A stretch of 64,000 nt of DNA from Rheinheimera sp. 1928-s (GCF_029269265.1 NZ_JARIXP010000001.1:920855-984854), one strand, 5' to 3'. Positions 50,616 through 59,361 are shown, counted from the first letter of the stretch. The notes: generated from the letters alone by a model not told the origin. Translations and numbers: made by a program.

Positions 50616-52169
50616 TCAGCTTTTCAGCACGACTCGATCCCTGCCTGCACGTTTGGCTTCGTATAAAGCTTCGTCTGCACGGTCAAAAGCTGCTCTGTTG
50701 TTGTCAGAGGTTTTGAGTTCAGTCGCACCAAAAGAAATTGAAATGGGAACGTTCTGGTCTTTGAATTTAAAGGGGATTTTCTTGATCCTCTCCCTCAGAT
50801 TATCCAGAGGCTGTTTAAGTTCAGATAAATGTGTTTCCGGGAACAAAATAATAAACTCTTCGCCACCATAGCGGGCGATAAAGTCGGTTTCACGTAAGCT
50901 TTGTTTTAATGCCTGAGCTATGACTTTTAAGGTTTTATCACCAGCACTATGGCCATAGTTATCGTTAATTTGTTTAAAGTGATCCACATCAGCCAAAGCT
51001 ATAGCCAGAGGTTTGCCATAACGCTGAGAACGGCGAATTTCCAGCTCAAAACGTTCGTCAAAAGCTGCTCTGTTAGGCAATTCTGTTAACGCATCCTGCA
51101 AGCTTCTGAATTTTTGTTCAGCCAGGCGTTTTTTAAATTGGGTCGCTTCCTGTTCCAGTTCTGACAGGCGGGATTCCATATGACGTAAGGTGGTGAGCAT
51201 CAGCTCACGCTCATCTCTTTCCAATTGCTCTTTTTCACGCAAAGAATTGGTAATAGCACCCAGTTTAGTGCTGACCAAAGACTGCAACTGCTCCAGCGAA
51301 GTGGCTGATTTGGTATCTGCAGTTAAATTGGTGATTTGCAGCTCTATTTGCTGGTTCAGCAGCTGCATTTTTTCTTTGATGCTGTTGGAGCTATTTAGCG
51401 AAGAAACAACAGCTTGCTGCACCCCGGTCAGGGCTTCGTTTAGTTTTAGCAGGAAATGTTGAGCCGACTGACGCTCGTCAGTCACTGAAGCAATGATAAT
51501 TTCAATAGTGCGTAAGCAGGATTCCAGCAGCGCTTCAATACTGACATCAGACAATAAAGTTAAGCGAATTCTTTCTATGTCCTGGCCATATTTACCTTCA
51601 AAAGCCAATTCGCTTAGCAGGTTAGTCAGTTCAATAGAAATTTGCCGGCAAATAGCCTGATACTTATTGTCATCAGCCGTGTCGCCTTGCTCGCTCTGCT
51701 GTTTGGTCGCTAAAGCTGACTGATATAATTCTGTTAAACGGGTGATATGAGGTAAAAACGCCTGCACTGTAGCAGAGGGCTCTTCTACTTTAGTCAGCAA
51801 ATCACGCAGATCACGTCTTAACTGGTCTGGTAAACCACGTTGCTTTTGCAGTAGTTTACCTGCATCAGTTATGGTGCTTTGTGCTTTCTTTAATTCAGAT
51901 TGCTGGCGTGATTCCAGTGTTTTCAGAGTTTCAACGGCGCTTTCTACTAAAGGCAGAATTTTTTCCAGATCTGTGCCTTTGGCAAATTCCTGACGCAAAC
52001 GTGCCAGCTTATTATCCAGCTCAATATCTATGCCTTTACAGGTCAAAGATAACCTGGAGACAAACTGAGATAAAATTTTAAACTGACTTTCGTAGGTATC
52101 TTCCAGCTGCTTGCGTGCTTTTACTGCATTTGCCAGCTGTTGTCTTACATCACTTTGCTGCTCGGCCAC
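50616..52169 (-). CDS. Diguanylate cyclase with long N-terminal coiled-coil domain
   Basis: 517 residues, no membrane helix. Residues 1-340 are almost entirely helical and charged, likely a coiled-coil or four-helix sensory/oligomerisation region. The GGDEF domain (about 350-517) has LTELPNRAAFDERFE, the active-site loop ARYGGEEFIIL (435-439) and an I-site RETD five residues before it, so activity with product inhibition is expected. It starts with GTG (GGGGA about 9 nt upstream). It heads the operon with ppnN, xni, DUF3192 and the HDOD-like gene. Confidence 0.92.
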   Translation of the reverse strand: MAEQQSDVRQQLANAVKARKQLEDTYESQFKILSQFVSRLSLTCKGIDIELDNKLARLRQEFAKGTDLEKILPLVESAVETLKTLESRQQSELKKAQSTITDAGKLLQKQRGLPDQLRRDLRDLLTKVEEPSATVQAFLPHITRLTELYQSALATKQQSEQGDTADDNKYQAICRQISIELTNLLSELAFEGKYGQDIERIRLTLLSDVSIEALLESCLRTIEIIIASVTDERQSAQHFLLKLNEALTGVQQAVVSSLNSSNSIKEKMQLLNQQIELQITNLTADTKSATSLEQLQSLVSTKLGAITNSLREKEQLERDERELMLTTLRHMESRLSELEQEATQFKKRLAEQKFRSLQDALTELPNRAAFDERFELEIRRSQRYGKPLAIALADVDHFKQINDNYGHSAGDKTLKVIAQALKQSLRETDFIARYGGEEFIILFPETHLSELKQPLDNLRERIKKIPFKFKDQNVPISISFGATELKTSDNNRAAFDRADEALYEAKRAGRDRVVLKS

Positions 52170-52265
52170 CAGAATAATTCCCCAGGTACAAAACCCGCTC
52201 GGTTTGAGCTAAGTATATCTGCAATAATGATAAAAGCGACAGCATATTCTGGCAGGAAATGAAAA

Positions 52266-52286
52266 AAGCGGACTAAAAGTCCGCTT
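52266..52286 (-). terminator. Intrinsic terminator on the minus strand
   Basis: AAGCGGACT-AAA-AGTCCGCTT, a perfect 9-bp stem. On the minus strand it is followed by TTTTC. It lies upstream of the diguanylate cyclase gene and downstream of a tiny minus-strand ORF (52321-52383), so a transcript from the right seems to end here. Confidence 0.78.
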
Positions 52287-52320
52287 CAAATCAGCAATGA
52301 TGTAGGGTATTTTTTTGTGA

Positions 52321-52383
52321 TTACTTTTTGGTTAAATAGTAAGGTAACCAGCTTTGTTCTTCAGCAGAGGTCAGATAGTTCAT
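52321..52383 (-). CDS. Tiny minus-strand ORF or gene remnant before a terminator
   Basis: ATG 52383 opens 20 codons (MNYLTSAEEQSWLPYYLTKK) ending 34 nt before the terminator at 52266-52286. The same frame is open without stops for at least 50 codons upstream but has no good start, and its residues (PINFRLKVNK) look protein-like. It is either a real short peptide or the decayed 3' end of a gene. I do not recognise it. Confidence 0.3.
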   Translation of the reverse strand: MNYLTSAEEQSWLPYYLTKK

Positions 52384-52595
52384 CTTGTTCACTTTTAGTC
52401 TGAAGTTAATAGGGTTGTCCCTGTCAGGACGCTGTGCATTAAAGCAGAATTTGATCTGAAAGTAAAAGTTAAAATGTAATAGTACAAGGTGGGTTACATA
52501 ATTTTGATCGCTTTTATCTGGCTTTTGGTGGTGTTTTATTCGCTATTTATTTGAATTTATGGTTGTTTTTCATTTTTGGTTTTGGAGGTTACAGC

Positions 52596-54362
52596 GTGAG
52601 TTTTCTGAAAGTTTTTTTTGCACTGATCATAATATGCAGCTCTGCATACAGTTGGGCACAAGTGGATTATCAAATCAGTATCACTGAACCAGAGCATCAT
52701 TTAGCAAAAGTCAGAATGGAGCTGAATGTGGCAGAGGTCAAAGCTCTGACGTTGATGTTGCCTTCCTGGCGCAGTGGTAAATATAAAATTTTAGATTTAG
52801 CCAATGGCATCAGCGGCTTCACTGCTGTGGATGCGCAAGGCAAAGCGATCAGATGGCAAAAAGCTGAGAAAAGCAGCTGGACTTTAGAGCCTGCAACAAC
52901 AGGTAAAGTTGTAGTGGAATATACAGTCTATGCCAATCAACTGGTGGAACGCACCCGCCATATTGATGAAACTCATGCTTATATCAACGCCAGCGCTTAT
53001 TTAATGTTCAGCCAGCCACACAAAGCTGAAGCTGTATCAGTGCAGTTGGAGGTACCAAAAGGCTGGCGCTCTTTCTCTGGTATGGATAAAAAGGACAACG
53101 AACACAAATTTGTTGCCGCTAATTACGATGTGCTGGCCGATTCACCTATAGAAACAGGCATCAACCAGCACCACAATTTTCAGGTCGATGGCCGAGATTA
53201 CGATCTGGTGATTTGGGGCGAAGGCAATTACAACGCAACACAAATGCAAAAAGATTTAGCAAAGCTGGTGCAGCAAACTGACTCTATTTGGCAAGGTTAC
53301 CCTTACAGCCGTTATTTGTTTATTGTGCACGCCACAGACGGTGTTCGTGGAGCCACTGAGCATCTAAATTCAACTGTGATCCAACGCGACAGATTCACTT
53401 TTGCGCCCCGCGCGAATTATCTGGAGTTTTTAAGCACAGCGTCACACGAAGTAGTTCATACCTGGAATGTCAAAGCATACAGGCCCGCCGGATTGGTTCC
53501 TTATGACTATATCAATCCTAACTACAGCAGTCTGTTATGGATTTCTGAAGGCTCTACCAGTTATTTCCAGAATCAGTTGTTATTGCGCGCAGGTTTAATG
53601 ACAACAGCTGAGTTTTATCAGGATCTGACCAAACGTCTGCACAGATTTATGCATACTCCCGGGCGTTTAGTGCAGTCGGTAGCCGAAGGTAGTTTTGATA
53701 GCTGGATAAGTTCTGGCGGAGATCATGGCGCTAACTTTAATGTCAGCATTTACTCAGAAGGTTATATTGCCAGTTGGCTGTTGGATGAATTAATTTTGCG
53801 GCAGTCAGGCCGCAAAGCCAGCTACCGCGAACTGCATAATCAGCTGTATCAGCGTTTCGCTAAAACCACAGCTTTTACCGCCGAAGACGTGATCCAGATT
53901 GCTTCCGAGCTGACAGGTGAAGATCAAAACTTATGGTGGCAACAACAAATAGAACAGCCGATGAAATTCGAGCCTGAACAGCTGTTAGCCAGCTTTGGTT
54001 TGCAATGGCAAAGGGGCAAAGAACGTGAACGTTTCGCAGGCATCACTGCTGAAAACAAAAGCGGTTTTGCGCTTGTGCAAAGGGTTGAACGTGATAGTCC
54101 GGCCTGGAAAGCGGGTTTTACCTCTGAAGATTTAATTGTTGCTATTAATGCTTTGCAGTTAAAGGGCGATTTGAGCCAACGTTTGCAGGATTTTAAAACA
54201 GGCGACAAGGTACAAGTCAGTTATTTCCGTCAGGGCAGATTACAGCATCAACAACTGGTGTTGGCTGATAAACCAAAAGGTATAGGAAAAATCGAGCCTG
54301 TTGCTAAACCAAGCCGTCAGCAAAAGGCTATGCATAAGGCGTGGTTGGGGGTGGATCTTTAG
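52596..54362 (+). CDS. M61-family glycyl aminopeptidase with PDZ domain
   Basis: 588 residues from GTG 52596, chosen because GGAGG lies 7 nt upstream and it opens a signal peptide (MSFLKVFFALIIICSSAYSW). After an N-terminal beta domain (about 20-170), the gluzincin domain has HEVVHTWNVK (zinc His284, Glu285, His288) and the third ligand in LLWISEGSTSYF. A C-terminal PDZ-like domain (about 460-560) includes VQRVERDSPAWKAGFTSED. It cleaves N-terminal Gly/Ala from peptides in the periplasm. It is followed by a palindrome and the foreign-looking cassette. Confidence 0.92.
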   Translation: MSFLKVFFALIIICSSAYSWAQVDYQISITEPEHHLAKVRMELNVAEVKALTLMLPSWRSGKYKILDLANGISGFTAVDAQGKAIRWQKAEKSSWTLEPATTGKVVVEYTVYANQLVERTRHIDETHAYINASAYLMFSQPHKAEAVSVQLEVPKGWRSFSGMDKKDNEHKFVAANYDVLADSPIETGINQHHNFQVDGRDYDLVIWGEGNYNATQMQKDLAKLVQQTDSIWQGYPYSRYLFIVHATDGVRGATEHLNSTVIQRDRFTFAPRANYLEFLSTASHEVVHTWNVKAYRPAGLVPYDYINPNYSSLLWISEGSTSYFQNQLLLRAGLMTTAEFYQDLTKRLHRFMHTPGRLVQSVAEGSFDSWISSGGDHGANFNVSIYSEGYIASWLLDELILRQSGRKASYRELHNQLYQRFAKTTAFTAEDVIQIASELTGEDQNLWWQQQIEQPMKFEPEQLLASFGLQWQRGKERERFAGITAENKSGFALVQRVERDSPAWKAGFTSEDLIVAINALQLKGDLSQRLQDFKTGDKVQVSYFRQGRLQHQQLVLADKPKGIGKIEPVAKPSRQQKAMHKAWLGVDL

Positions 54363-54367
54363 ATATT

Positions 54368-54391
54368 GTAGGGCGGGTTTTGTACCCGCCC
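54368..54391. repeat. REP-like GTAG palindrome
   Basis: GTA-GGGCGGGT-TTTGT-ACCCGCCC: an 8-bp stem led by GTAG, the layout of REP sequences mobilised by RAYT transposases. It starts 6 nt after the M61 stop, so it could double as a terminator, but no T run follows. It marks the left edge of the GC-rich cassette. Confidence 0.6.
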
Positions 54392-54497
54392 GTTTGGTAT
54401 CAAAATCAGGAAAGTGCAGGAAGCATGTTCTAAAAGCCTAAGGCTGGACCAGCAGGGGCAATAATTGAGTGTAAAGTCACCCTTAAATAGCCAGAGC

Positions 54498-55409
54498 CTA
54501 AAGCAGATCAAAGGGTTTTCGGTCCAATAGACAGTCGATGAACGCACCGAGAAGGGCCGGTCTATGCTGTCTGCTCGGATAGTAGAGGAATAGCCCAGGG
54601 CGTGAAATTGACCAGTCTGCGAGTACTTGGACTAACCGTCCCTGCGCCAAAAGCTCACCCACGCCGTCTCGCTCAAAGTGATAGGCGATTCCGAGCCCGT
54701 TTAGCGCAGCAGCAATCCCGATGTCTGCATGATTGGTCACGACTGAACCTTCCACCGCAACTTCCAGTCGTTGTCCTTGCTTATTAAACTCCCAGCGGTA
54801 GTACCTACCGTCCATTTGTAGCCGCCAGTTTATGCATTGATGCTGATGTAATTCGTCAGGTGACTTCGGTGTTCCCCAACGCGCGAGGTAGTCCGGGGAC
54901 GCTACAGCAACCATGTTCAAGTCTGGTGTGAGGCGGACGGCAACCATGTCTTTCTCCAGCTTTCCACCAACGCGAATGCCCGCATCAAAGCGGCCAGCGA
55001 CAATATCAGTCAGCGAGTCGTCGACGACGATGTCGAGAATCACGTCAGGGTGTACTTGATGGAAGCGTGCAAGCCTGGGCGCAATGATAGTTCTCGCAGC
55101 TATCCCCAGCGTGTTGATGCGCAGTGTGCCGCTCACCTGTCCCGTTGCCTCACTGACTTCAGCAACAGCATCTGTCATCTCCCGAAACAATGGAGCTATG
55201 CGCATATAGAGCAGTTCGCCACTTGCCGATGGCGCAACACTTCGGGTTGTGCGATTCAGAAGACGTGCGCCGATGCGGCCTTCCAGCTGTCGAATGGTCT
55301 GGCTGAGAGCGGAAGGTGACAGGCCCAGATGCTCTGCCGCTCTGGCAAAGCTCTGACGCTCTACGACCGCTACGAATGCCTTCAGCTCAGCAAAATCGGA
55401 TCCACGCAT
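54498..55409 (-). CDS. LysR-family regulator in a GC-rich cassette
   Basis: 303 residues. The winged helix-turn-helix (about 5-64) has LKAFVAVVERQSFARAAEHL and LSQTIRQLEGRIGARLLNRT, and the effector domain spans about 90-295. It falls in the large LysR group with RTTRSVAPS after the helix-turn-helix. It is divergent from the NTF2-like/SDR pair across 98 bp and probably controls them. Base composition and codon use (many GCG, GCC, CGC) are more GC-rich than the neighbours, suggesting transfer. Confidence 0.9.
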   Translation of the reverse strand: MRGSDFAELKAFVAVVERQSFARAAEHLGLSPSALSQTIRQLEGRIGARLLNRTTRSVAPSASGELLYMRIAPLFREMTDAVAEVSEATGQVSGTLRINTLGIAARTIIAPRLARFHQVHPDVILDIVVDDSLTDIVAGRFDAGIRVGGKLEKDMVAVRLTPDLNMVAVASPDYLARWGTPKSPDELHQHQCINWRLQMDGRYYRWEFNKQGQRLEVAVEGSVVTNHADIGIAAALNGLGIAYHFERDGVGELLAQGRLVQVLADWSISRPGLFLYYPSRQHRPALLGAFIDCLLDRKPFDLL

Positions 55410-55507
55410 TATATATTGTTTCCTACATAACCCATCCTGATTGTGCTGTATTCACTAATGTAATGCAAGGGAGCATAGTGTGAACTTTCCCAACCAAGGA
55501 GTTCATC

Positions 55508-55834
55508 ATGTCAGCTTTAACTCTGCCCGAACCAATTGCCGCGTATTTTGCGGCCGAACACAACCCTGAGGCCTTGGCGCATTGCTTCACGGCGCAAGCC
55601 GTCATGAAGGATGTCGGTCACACCTACACAGGGATCAACGCCATCAAGACCTTTATGGCCGAGGCATCGGCCAAGTACAACGCGACGAGCGTGCCGTTTG
55701 CCATTGAGCGGAAGGACGGCTTCCAGCTCGTCCGCGCCAACGTCAGCGGCAACTTCCCCGGCAGCCCGATCGTTCTGTCCTACCGCTTCCGTCTGGAACG
55801 CGGCCTGATAGCATCACTGGAGATAACACTATGA
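55508..55834 (+). CDS. NTF2-like/SnoaL-fold protein
   Basis: 108 residues. The cone-shaped NTF2 fold is indicated by PEPIAAYFAAEHNPEALAHC, YTGINAIKTFMAEASAKYN and the closing strands SYRFRLERGLIASLEIT. Such proteins are small isomerases, hydrolases or binding partners. AAGGAG precedes the ATG. Its stop overlaps the start of the SDR gene (ATGA), so the two are coupled. By my hand count GC is about 60% over 55501-55800. Confidence 0.85.
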   Translation: MSALTLPEPIAAYFAAEHNPEALAHCFTAQAVMKDVGHTYTGINAIKTFMAEASAKYNATSVPFAIERKDGFQLVRANVSGNFPGSPIVLSYRFRLERGLIASLEITL

Positions 55835-56613
55835 GCTTCGATCTTCATCTGAATGGCCTTCGGGCAGTTGTTACCGGTGGCACGCTGGGCCTTGGCGCTG
55901 CAGTCGTGAAAACGCTTGTGGAGGCAGGTGCCCGGGTGGCGACATCCGCGCGCACTTTGCCTGCGCAGCCGGTAGAGGGGGTAACCTACGTAGCTGCCGA
56001 CCTGTCGACGGCAGAAGGTGTGAGTCATCTTGCTCAGACTGTCCTGCAGGATTGGGGTGGTGTAGATATCTTGATCAACGTGCTTGGTGGCTCAAAGACT
56101 CCCGGTGGTGGTTTCGCTGCCATTAGTGATGAGCACTGGTTCGTCGAGCTGAATCTGAACCTGATGCCTGCCGTACGCTTGGATCGTGCACTTCTGCCAA
56201 CGATGCTGGCTCAAGGCTCGGGTGTCATTATCCACGTTAGCTCCATCCAGCGCGTGCTGCCTCTGCCCGAGTCCACTACCGCGTACGCCGCGGCCAAGGG
56301 GGCTCTCACTACATATAGTAAGTCGCTGGCAAGAGAGGTGACGCCAAAGGGAGTTCGTGTGCTGAGCGTTGCTCCGGGGTGGATTGAGACCGAGGCTTCC
56401 GTCGTATTCGCAAAGCGGATGGCTGCCGAGGCCGGAACGGACTACGAGGGGGGCAAGAAACTGATCATGGACTGGCTGGGGGGGATCCCGGTAGGCCGAC
56501 CAGCCAAGCCAAACGAGGTTGCCGATTTAATCGCCTTCCTGGCATCCCCACGATCCGCTTCTATCGCTGGGGCAGAGTACAGGATTGACGGCGGCACAGT
56601 TCCCACCCTATAG
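55831..56613 (+). CDS. Short-chain dehydrogenase/reductase (SDR)
   Basis: 260 residues. The classical SDR pattern is complete: cofactor loop TGGTLGLGAAV (15-25), an NVLGG motif (83-87), catalytic Ser in IHVSSIQ (137/138), Y152-x3-K156 (AYAAAKGALTTYSKSLARE) and a C-terminal EYRIDGGT. It should oxidise or reduce a small alcohol or ketone with NAD(P)H. The substrate is unknown. It is coupled to the NTF2-like gene, and a 10-bp hairpin follows. Confidence 0.92.
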   Translation: MSFDLHLNGLRAVVTGGTLGLGAAVVKTLVEAGARVATSARTLPAQPVEGVTYVAADLSTAEGVSHLAQTVLQDWGGVDILINVLGGSKTPGGGFAAISDEHWFVELNLNLMPAVRLDRALLPTMLAQGSGVIIHVSSIQRVLPLPESTTAYAAAKGALTTYSKSLAREVTPKGVRVLSVAPGWIETEASVVFAKRMAAEAGTDYEGGKKLIMDWLGGIPVGRPAKPNEVADLIAFLASPRSASIAGAEYRIDGGTVPTL

Positions 56614-56638
56614 CCGACAACCGCTTGCGGCTACTCGA

Positions 56639-56660
56639 TGGCAAGCCCTGGGGCTTGCCA
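56639..56660 (+). terminator. Hairpin after the SDR gene
   Basis: TGGCAAGCCC-TG-GGGCTTGCCA, a perfect 10-bp stem, lies 25 nt past the SDR stop. The T content after it is low, so termination may be partial; it may also be part of the cassette boundary. Confidence 0.6.
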
Positions 56661-56760
56661 CTCTTCAATCTTGTAAGTCGTGCTTTTGTAGTCTGGTTTC
56701 ACGAACGTGATGCACAAATCGCCCACTTACAAACTGTCATTGAGACAGTCGAGTGGAAAA

Positions 56761-56892
56761 ATGGGGTCAGGTCTTGCCCTTTGCCCCGCTCTTTGAGAGA
56801 TAGATGTGTTAGCAGTTTTCTATGGTTTTTTCTTTAAACTCACTGAAATTAAATCAATAAATTATTTTGGGGCAAGAGGCAAGACCTGAGCC
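56761..56892. mobile_element. MITE/REPIN-like element with ~24-bp terminal inverted repeats
   Basis: The left end (56761-56787, starting ATGGGGTCAGGTCTTGCC) and right end (56869-56892, ending GGCAAGACCTGAGCC) are near-perfect inverted repeats around an ~80-nt AT-rich centre with no gene. The TGGGGTCAG head is shared with the palindrome at 45052-45108. It lies at the right edge of the GC-rich cassette. It has no transposase of its own. Confidence 0.7.
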
Positions 56893-57056
56893 TGCTGGCT
56901 GCTCAAGCATCAGTTTAAATGAAGTAAATGACTAAATTCTTTTGATTTCCCTCCCAATGTCATATTGATGTCGCATTAATGACGTTACCACGACGTTTTC
57001 AAACGATTAAAACGCTTCAAAATGATATCTTTAGCAACTTGGGAAGGTAGCGGTTC

Positions 57057-57800
57057 ATGTACATGCAAATAAACAATAAAATCTTAATAGATCTGAGAAA
57101 AAAGCGTGCTTGGAGTCAGAGTGAGTTGGCTGAAGTAACAGGGTTAAGTTTGCGAACAGTGCAGCGAATCGAAAAAAGTGGCACAGCATCGCTGGAGTCA
57201 GTAAAGGCATTTGCAGCAGTGTTTGAATTAGCGCCAGAATCATTGCAGTTAACTGCAGCTACAGATGAAGAGGTCACGGATTTAAGTGAAAGCTCGAACA
57301 GTGTAATCCAAGCCCGCGTCAGGTTTAGGTTAAGCGGTCAGGCGCTTCAGCTCTCTTTAGCACTATTTTTACCGGCTTCAATGGTCATGCTGTTTATGTT
57401 GTTTACTAAAATCCCGAACGTAGACTGGATTCATACCACAAGGCTGACGTTATTTAGTGAAATTTTGCCTCAATGGATAAGCTTGATCATTAATCTAACC
57501 ATAGCTTTGCTGCCGCTTCTTGTTCTCTCCACAATAGCCGGAGTTTGTTGGGATTTATATAAACGACAAGGGGTTTCGGACTTTATAAGGCAAATGCTCA
57601 AGAGACCTTTCCCCCTAAAAGCAATGTTAAGTAAGCTTCATACCAATTCGCGTCGAGCGGCCTTTTTGTTTAAGAAACCCGCTCTGTTCTCTGTTCTGCT
57701 ATTAGTCCTGACGGTTAGTGTTATAGGTTTCACTATGGAGCCTTATCAGAAAGCTAATTTTAAACATTTCATTGCCCAAATTTTATATGCCAGCGACTAA
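57057..57800 (+). CDS. Membrane-anchored XRE-family regulator
   Basis: 247 residues. An N-terminal helix-turn-helix (about 7-62: LIDLRKKRAWSQSELAEVTG, SLRTVQRIEKSG) is followed by a linker and three hydrophobic helices (about 96-118, 137-165 and 207-228). It is thus a cytoplasmic DNA-binding head on a membrane domain. The membrane part is not one I recognise. GAAGG lies about 9 nt before the ATG. No obvious target gene adjoins it. Confidence 0.8.
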   Translation: MYMQINNKILIDLRKKRAWSQSELAEVTGLSLRTVQRIEKSGTASLESVKAFAAVFELAPESLQLTAATDEEVTDLSESSNSVIQARVRFRLSGQALQLSLALFLPASMVMLFMLFTKIPNVDWIHTTRLTLFSEILPQWISLIINLTIALLPLLVLSTIAGVCWDLYKRQGVSDFIRQMLKRPFPLKAMLSKLHTNSRRAAFLFKKPALFSVLLLVLTVSVIGFTMEPYQKANFKHFIAQILYASD

Positions 57801-57836
57801 TAATTTTTAGTGCTAAAACTTGGTCGCGCATAAAAA

Positions 57837-57909
57837 CAATCAAGGCCTGGAGGTTGATTGAGTCTAAGCGTCATAATAGTGCCGCCAGGTTTGGCTGTGC
57901 TTAGGCACT
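57837..57909. other. Two stem-loops between the convergent XRE and queF genes
   Basis: CAATCAA/TTGATTG (57837-57860) and AGTGCC/GGCACT (57878-57909, with inner GCCA/TGGC) lie in the 139-bp gap between the convergent gene ends. Neither has a strong T run. They probably serve as terminators for the two converging transcripts. Confidence 0.4.
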
Positions 57910-57939
57910 TTGGGGGGCAATAAAACTTACCCCCACTAA

Positions 57940-58779
57940 TTACTGCCGTGTTAAGCGTAAGTTAGGCTGATCACAAGGTTCGCTGCTGCGTAGTGGGTTG
58001 ATATCCAGCCCACCTCTTCTGGTGTAGCGGGCGTATACCATTAAAAAATCCGGCTTACACAAATTCCATAAATCCAGATAAATCCGCTCTACACATTGCT
58101 CGTGAAATTCATTGTGGCTTCTGAAACTAATCAAATATTTCAGCAAGGAGGCATGATCAATAGCTTTGCCTTTGTAATGAATATAAACACTGGCCCAGTC
58201 TGGCTGCGATGTGATTAAGCAGTTGGATTTCAGCAAATGCGAATGTAGCTTTTCGTCCACCAAAGCGCCTGTTGGGTTTAATTGCAGCAGCTCTGGTTTG
58301 TAGTCGTAATGCTCAACTTCAATATCTAAATCGTCAATACAACGGCCTGGTAACCAGGTGGGTTGAAAGGCCGTCAGCTCGTTGACGTTATGCAGAGTCA
58401 CGTGCACAGGACCACCGGCACAGGCTGATAAATCGGTTTTCATAGTGCGGTACAGCTGGCTGATATCGGCAAATTTAGTTTGATTTAAGCTGTTTAAATA
58501 GAGTTTAAAGGATTTGGATTCAATCAGGTTCGGCGTATTAAAAGGCACTACAAAAGTAGCTAAAGCCACCATAGGTTTACCTTTAGGGCTCAGCCATGAC
58601 AACTCGTAGCCATGCCAGGTGTCTTGACCAACAAAAGGTAATTCTTCGCCTAAACCTATAGCCTGACGGCCTAAAGTGCGCGGCACAGCCTGCAATAACT
58701 CAGGACTGTAGTGATCAATATAAGCAGTGGCCTGGCCAAGAGTTAAGCCGGCAAGCACCTCAGTTTGTATTTTTGTCAT
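57940..58779 (-). CDS. queF: NADPH-dependent 7-cyano-7-deazaguanine reductase QueF
   Basis: 279 residues from ATG 58779; an upstream TTG (58794) is in frame but less likely. This is the long two-domain type. The substrate-binding Cys187 (SNCLITSQPDW) and the proton donor Asp194 keep the 7-residue spacing of E. coli C190/D197. LSWLSPKGKPMVALATFVVP and LNSLNQTKF are also conserved. It reduces preQ0 to preQ1 for queuosine. It is divergent from syd, as in E. coli. Confidence 0.96.
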   Translation of the reverse strand: MTKIQTEVLAGLTLGQATAYIDHYSPELLQAVPRTLGRQAIGLGEELPFVGQDTWHGYELSWLSPKGKPMVALATFVVPFNTPNLIESKSFKLYLNSLNQTKFADISQLYRTMKTDLSACAGGPVHVTLHNVNELTAFQPTWLPGRCIDDLDIEVEHYDYKPELLQLNPTGALVDEKLHSHLLKSNCLITSQPDWASVYIHYKGKAIDHASLLKYLISFRSHNEFHEQCVERIYLDLWNLCKPDFLMVYARYTRRGGLDINPLRSSEPCDQPNLRLTRQ

Positions 58780-58833
58780 AACACCAACAACCAAGTTAGA
58801 ATGGCGGCAATTTTAGCACAGAAGCGAATCACC

Positions 58834-59361
58834 ATGCCGGACCAATTCCATCAGCAATTTGCACAATTTGTAGAGTCTTATCAAAAACAACACCCGACAC
58901 TACTCAGTTGGCTTGACCCTGAACAGGATTCACCTTGTCAGTATGGTGAAGTGGTGGACGGTGAGGTGCATTGGCGTCCGGTAAAAGCTGAACCTGCTTT
59001 GGATTTATCCAAAACTCAGCAAGCTTTAGAGCTGGAGTTTCCTGAACAACTGACAGAGTTTTACACCAGCTATTTTGGTGGGGGTTTAAAGGTTCAGCAC
59101 GAAAGGGGAGAGCTGGAGCTGTTGATGAGTTGGCATCAGGTTGATTTTGAGCGGTTGCAGCAAAATATCATTGCGCATATTTTGATGAAAAGACGTTTAA
59201 AGCAGCGTGAAACTGTATTTATTGCTGCCACCGACCACGACGATTTTTTAATATCAGTGCTGGTGGCGACAGGCGAAGTTTATCTGGAAAAAGTAGGGAT
59301 GGAAGTCAAAGATTTGCTGGCACCGGACTTAGCCACTTTTTTACAGCAGCTAAGTTTCTGA
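58834..59361 (+). CDS. syd: SecY-interacting protein Syd
   Basis: 175 residues from ATG 58834 (MPDQFHQQFAQFVESYQK), chosen because Syd proteins start here; the frame is open back to 58765 into queF. Conserved pieces: EVHWRPV, EFPEQLTEFYTSYFGGGLK and ENIIGHL-like QQNIIAHILMKRRLK. It binds SecY at the inner membrane and helps check translocon assembly. The ribosome-binding site is weak. The queF-syd arrangement matches E. coli. Confidence 0.92.
   Translation: MPDQFHQQFAQFVESYQKQHPTLLSWLDPEQDSPCQYGEVVDGEVHWRPVKAEPALDLSKTQQALELEFPEQLTEFYTSYFGGGLKVQHERGELELLMSWHQVDFERLQQNIIAHILMKRRLKQRETVFIAATDHDDFLISVLVATGEVYLEKVGMEVKDLLAPDLATFLQQLSF

Noticed and set aside
56625-56837. 70-codon ORF with a faint IS66 transposase-like stretch (FHERDAQIAHLQTVIETV)
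   Set aside because: It runs through the SDR hairpin and into the MITE-like element, has no clear start site, and the similarity is too short to name.
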